64,000 nt of DNA, taken from NCBI GenBank assembly GCA_958295465.1, contig OY282353.1, positions 5,611,690 to 5,675,689 of the forward strand, read 5' to 3'. Source of the DNA: an uncultured Gammaproteobacteria bacterium. GTDB taxonomy: Bacteria > Pseudomonadota > Gammaproteobacteria > HK1. The translations under genes were made by a program, and so were the position numbers. Within the stretch, counting starts at the first letter, position 1, and each line of letters opens with the position of its first letter. This document shows positions 62,001 through 64,000 of this stretch, piece by piece. Below the pieces are notes generated by a model, which saw only the letters and a list, made by a program, of their open reading frames with translations, was not told the DNA's origin and ran no database searches.

Positions 62001-62846
62001 CGGGATGCAGGAGAGGGGGATGGGGGTGATGGAACCCGGAATCAGGATCCGGACCCCGCCGGCGGTCGGAACGCCCGCGATCCCGGGAAGGCGGAGGGCG
62101 CTGCAAATCGGGGTCCGAGCCCCACGGTCACGTTGCGCCGGCTGCTGGACTACTTCCGCGGCGGCCACGTGGCGCGCGTCCCGCGGGAGGGGTACGACGA
62201 CACGTTCGTCATCCCGCGCTGCCCCGAACACGCCATCCTGGACGCGGTGCAACGCGGGGTCGGGCGGGGAACGCTGTGGCTCACCAACGGCCCCACCTCG
62301 GTGTGGATGGAGCCGATCCCCTACGGCGTGCTCGACGACAGCGCCGTGCTTCATCCCGCGCCCGAGCTGATCCCGCCCCAGGAGCTCGTGGAACAGGCCC
62401 TGCCCGGCGCGTGGAAGGACGGCCGGGTCAACGGGGTCGCTCTGGTGCAGGCGGCTTCGCAGGCGCGGGGCGCGGCGCTTCCCTGGGGCCTGGTTCGCGA
62501 AAGCATCAGGGCCGGCGTGGAAAGCCGCTGGCTCAGGGTGGCCGAGGGCAGCGGTCCCATGGACTGCGGATACGACGAGGCGGGACACCTGCGCCTGGAG
62601 CGGCCCGCGCAACCGAAACCTCCGCCACCGGGGCCGTCCCCGAGCCTCCCGTCCGGGGGTGCGGTGCTCGAAGGCTCCCGGATGCAGGATCTCGCCGAGA
62701 TCGTCCCCGCGATGATGGAGGCGAGCGCGGGGAGCGCGCTGCGCTTCCACGTGCGGGTGGCGCTCGACGGGGAGGCCCCGGAGGAGGTCCGCGCCGCCCT
62801 CGACGCGCTGCTCGCCGGGGTTTCGGAGGACCTGAAGACCACGTAG
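59031..62846 (+). CDS. DUF499 ATPase of a restriction-like defence system
   Basis: 1271 residues. N-terminus MTKKTQPRPWHRIVRLKEEL; Walker A LELTYGGGKTHTLITLYHLF near residue 90; Walker B region LATLVLVDEVLMYAREKAG near residue 210; YSRWTQLEGFQRTRGILRTL near residue 365; C-terminal part with VPREGYDDTFVIPRCPEHAI and GVLDDSAVLHPAPELIPPQE. Family members accompany DUF1156 methylases and SNF2 helicases. The presumed role is an ATP-driven component of phage DNA restriction; no biochemical activity is assigned. A Gly/Ser-rich repeat array interrupts it at 60286-60650. Confidence 0.85.
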   Translation: MTKKTQPRPWHRIVRLKEELRSGALSLAEFAADLHEVTLGQGRRPVYEEPEKFFALTYPTHALRELVRDVAGRLAGQSDKAVRQLELTYGGGKTHTLITLYHLFRDPEALPDLPAVREFREHVGAGLPRAFVATLCFDKIDVERGIEGVRAPGGGTRTLRHPWSVLAFQLAGAEGLRAIHGEGRDEERETPPAEPLLVKLLEKPQAQGLATLVLVDEVLMYAREKAGIDPVWRDRIEDFFQSLTQAVAKVDRAAMVASLLATDPRKQRGALGAELIAGLFDVFRRQREEGVQPVQKEDVAEVLRRRFFEPEDVRDPSAFRPHVIGVVRGLARLDDATAGEKSAAEERFCNSFPFHPDLTDVFYSRWTQLEGFQRTRGILRTLATALREAEKWDTSPLVGPSALLAAPAGGGEPRAVTGASGVSGGATVSDSTPGVAGASGGTPGASGGSGGTSSGVSGVSGSTPGVSGASGGTPGVAGGSGGTSSDVSGVPDSTPGVSGASEGTPGASGRSDVSAASGIPGRPSVSGVPGSASGVSEAVRELAGVASTERAEGNRVDWAPLLEAELARARQIQDELPALREGREAEQMVIAVFLHSQPIGHKAYTPELVRMAGSRAPDAIELEKGLRRWRELSWFLDDEDAGAEEPAAAELPKSWRLGNRPNLRQMHDEACRQRVSTEAVEARLEEAIRKARPLTEGASAAGVSVHLLPASPRDVGDDGSFRYVVPGPGAASESGKPSALAKRFLDEAGGPQRPRVHRNAVVLAVPSHGGLEAARAAVRALLGWDDVKEQLQGHQVDQAQHYRLIRRHQDARVRVPDAVRQAYSIVVTVNERNAVHAFKLAPGAGPLFAGIKGDDRARIKETAVDAAALLPDGPYDLWRDGDDARFVKGLADSFARYPRLPKVLNPRVLLDTVLQGVERGLLVARLARPDASVRTWWREAVDPESRADPQLEVVLPEKAELSRLPEDLLAPGALPELWEDGGDAGGSGHARDAGEGDGGDGTRNQDPDPAGGRNARDPGKAEGAANRGPSPTVTLRRLLDYFRGGHVARVPREGYDDTFVIPRCPEHAILDAVQRGVGRGTLWLTNGPTSVWMEPIPYGVLDDSAVLHPAPELIPPQELVEQALPGAWKDGRVNGVALVQAASQARGAALPWGLVRESIRAGVESRWLRVAEGSGPMDCGYDEAGHLRLERPAQPKPPPPGPSPSLPSGGAVLEGSRMQDLAEIVPAMMEASAGSALRFHVRVALDGEAPEEVRAALDALLAGVSEDLKTT
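60315..60570 (+). repeat. 93-bp tandem repeat (about 2.7 units) in the DUF499 gene
   Basis: Units begin near 60315, 60408 and 60501 and encode 31 residues such as STPGVSGASGGTPGVAGGSG. In frame, Gly/Ser/Thr/Pro-rich, without predicted structure. Flanked by shorter degenerate units (60286-60650). Confidence 0.85.
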
Positions 62847-62877
62847 CGGCGTCCGATGCGAATGGGCGGGAGTCGCC

Positions 62878-64000
62878 GTGCTTCCGGCCGCGGCTCCCGG
62901 CGCCGGTGCGCATGCCGGAGTGGGTGTCCCGATGGCCGCGGTGCACGGCGGCTTCGCCGACCTCGTGAGCACGGTGCGGCCCGCCGTCGTCAACGTCGAG
63001 GTCACCCGCGCCATCCGGCCCGCCGCCCAGTCGCACGCATGGCGGCAGCGACCGGGAACGGAGATCCCGGAGCTCTTCCGGCGCTTCCTGCCGATGCCCT
63101 GGAATGGAGCGCCCGGCGTGCCGAGGGCCGAGGGCGTCGGCTCCGGATTCATCATCGACGCCTCGGGGCTCGTCGTCACCAGCCACCACGTGGTGAAGGG
63201 TGCGGACACGGTGACGGTCACGCTGCACGATGGGCGGACGCTCGAAGCACGGGTCGCGGGCGCCGATCCGAAGACCGACCTCGCGCTCCTCGAGATCGAC
63301 GCCGGCGAAGCGCTGCCGATCATCGAATTCGGGGATTCCGATACGACGCGGGTCGGCGACTGGGTGGTCGCGGTGGGGAGCCCCTTCGGGCTCGGCGGCA
63401 CCGTCACCGCGGGCATCGTCTCCGCGCGGGGCCGTGACATCGGCTCGGGTCCCTATGACGACTACCTCCAGCTCGACGCCCCGATCAACCGTGGCAGCTC
63501 CGGCGGCCCGCTGTTCGACCGCGGCGGGCGCGTGATCGGCGTGAACTCCGCGATCTTCAGCCCCACCGGCGGGAACGTCGGCATCGGCTTCGCGGTGCCC
63601 GCGAACGTCGCCGAGCCGGTCATCGAGTCGCTGCGCGCCGGCGGCAGGGTCGAGCGCGGCTGGCTGGGGGTGGCGATCCAGCACGTCGACGAGACCCTGG
63701 CCGAGGCGCGCTGGGCCTCGACGAAGCGAAGGGCGCGCTGGTCGCGTCGGTGATGGCGGACGGCCCCGCCGCCCGCGCGGGACTGCGCCCCGGCGACATC
63801 ATCGTCTCGTTCGCCGGACGACCGATCGATGCGATGAAGGATCTGCCCCGCATCGTCGCGGAGCTCGATACGGGGACCGAGGCGGAGATCGAGATCCGGC
63901 GTGACGGTGGCCGGGAAACGCTCACCGCCACGGTCGGCGTGCAGGCGCAGGAAGGCGCATCGCTCGCCACGGCCCTGGCGGCAGACGACGGCGGCGACGC
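62878..64000 (+). pseudogene. Second htrA copy, N-truncated and frame-shifted
   Basis: From about 62900 the sequence follows 34560 onward with very few differences, including the triad (SHHVVK, KTDLALLEI, GSSGGPLF). The signal anchor is missing: the frame begins at a GTG at 62878 or in unrelated sequence. Near 63706 GAGGCGCGCTGGG replaces GAGGCGCTGGG (two extra bases), shifting the frame before the first PDZ domain. The window ends inside the copy. Confidence 0.85.

Noticed and set aside
36608..62846. Classic DISARM system
   Set aside because: No DUF1998 (DrmB) or phospholipase-D (DrmC) gene was found, and the helicase is of the DUF3883 type.

Overview
The window is GC-rich DNA from a proteobacterium, most likely a gammaproteobacterium. 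The neighbour sets polA next to a DUF2782 gene, gshB-tonB-yqgE and hisA-hisF are typical of that class. No rRNA, tRNA or CRISPR array was seen. Single-copy housekeeping genes alternate with regions full of truncated genes, duplications and repeats, so this is a plastic genome.

Layout. 1-7.4 kb: the 5' part of ppsA, a MazEF toxin-antitoxin pair, a Dam-type adenine methylase, hisA-hisF, a decayed ATPase and an MFS transporter. 7.4-16.5 kb: an unusual lasso-peptide (RiPP) region. It has an asparagine-synthetase-like cyclase, an HprK-like kinase, two near-identical GT8-glycosyltransferase/sulfotransferase fusion genes, and four precursor genes plus a fifth remnant. Only one precursor is fully intact; one has a nonsense codon and two are put out of frame at a C/G tract (22 G long in one). 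The leader-processing B proteins are not in the window. 16.7-35.9 kb: polA, a DUF2782 gene, ptsI-ptsH, hemD, a truncated restriction gene with its AAA ATPase, a GIY-YIG remnant, hemC, gshB, tonB, yqgE, an aryl-CoA ligase, a PhyH-type dioxygenase, a SAM-decarboxylase-like gene, two gene stubs and an HtrA protease.

36-64 kb: a defence island. It contains a SNF2 helicase with a C-terminal DUF3883 domain, an AlbA_2 ATPase, an N6-adenine methylase with a possible nuclease partner, a HEPN protein, a DUF1156 methylase, an AAA ATPase whose partner stub is split by an IS4-like element, a STAND-like NTPase with TPR repeats followed by a second NTPase, and a large DUF499 ATPase. A second, damaged htrA copy lies at the right edge in the same orientation as the first, so the island sits between direct repeats of more than 1 kb.

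How the parts may work together. In the lasso region the cyclase would close the macrolactam, the kinase would phosphorylate the C-terminal Ser found in every precursor, and the fusion enzymes may add sugar and sulfate; the last step is inference. In the island, the helicase, the DUF1156 methylase and the DUF499 ATPase look like parts of one restriction-like system. It has been broken up by later insertions (NTPases, IS) and carries in-frame repeat expansions in each large protein.
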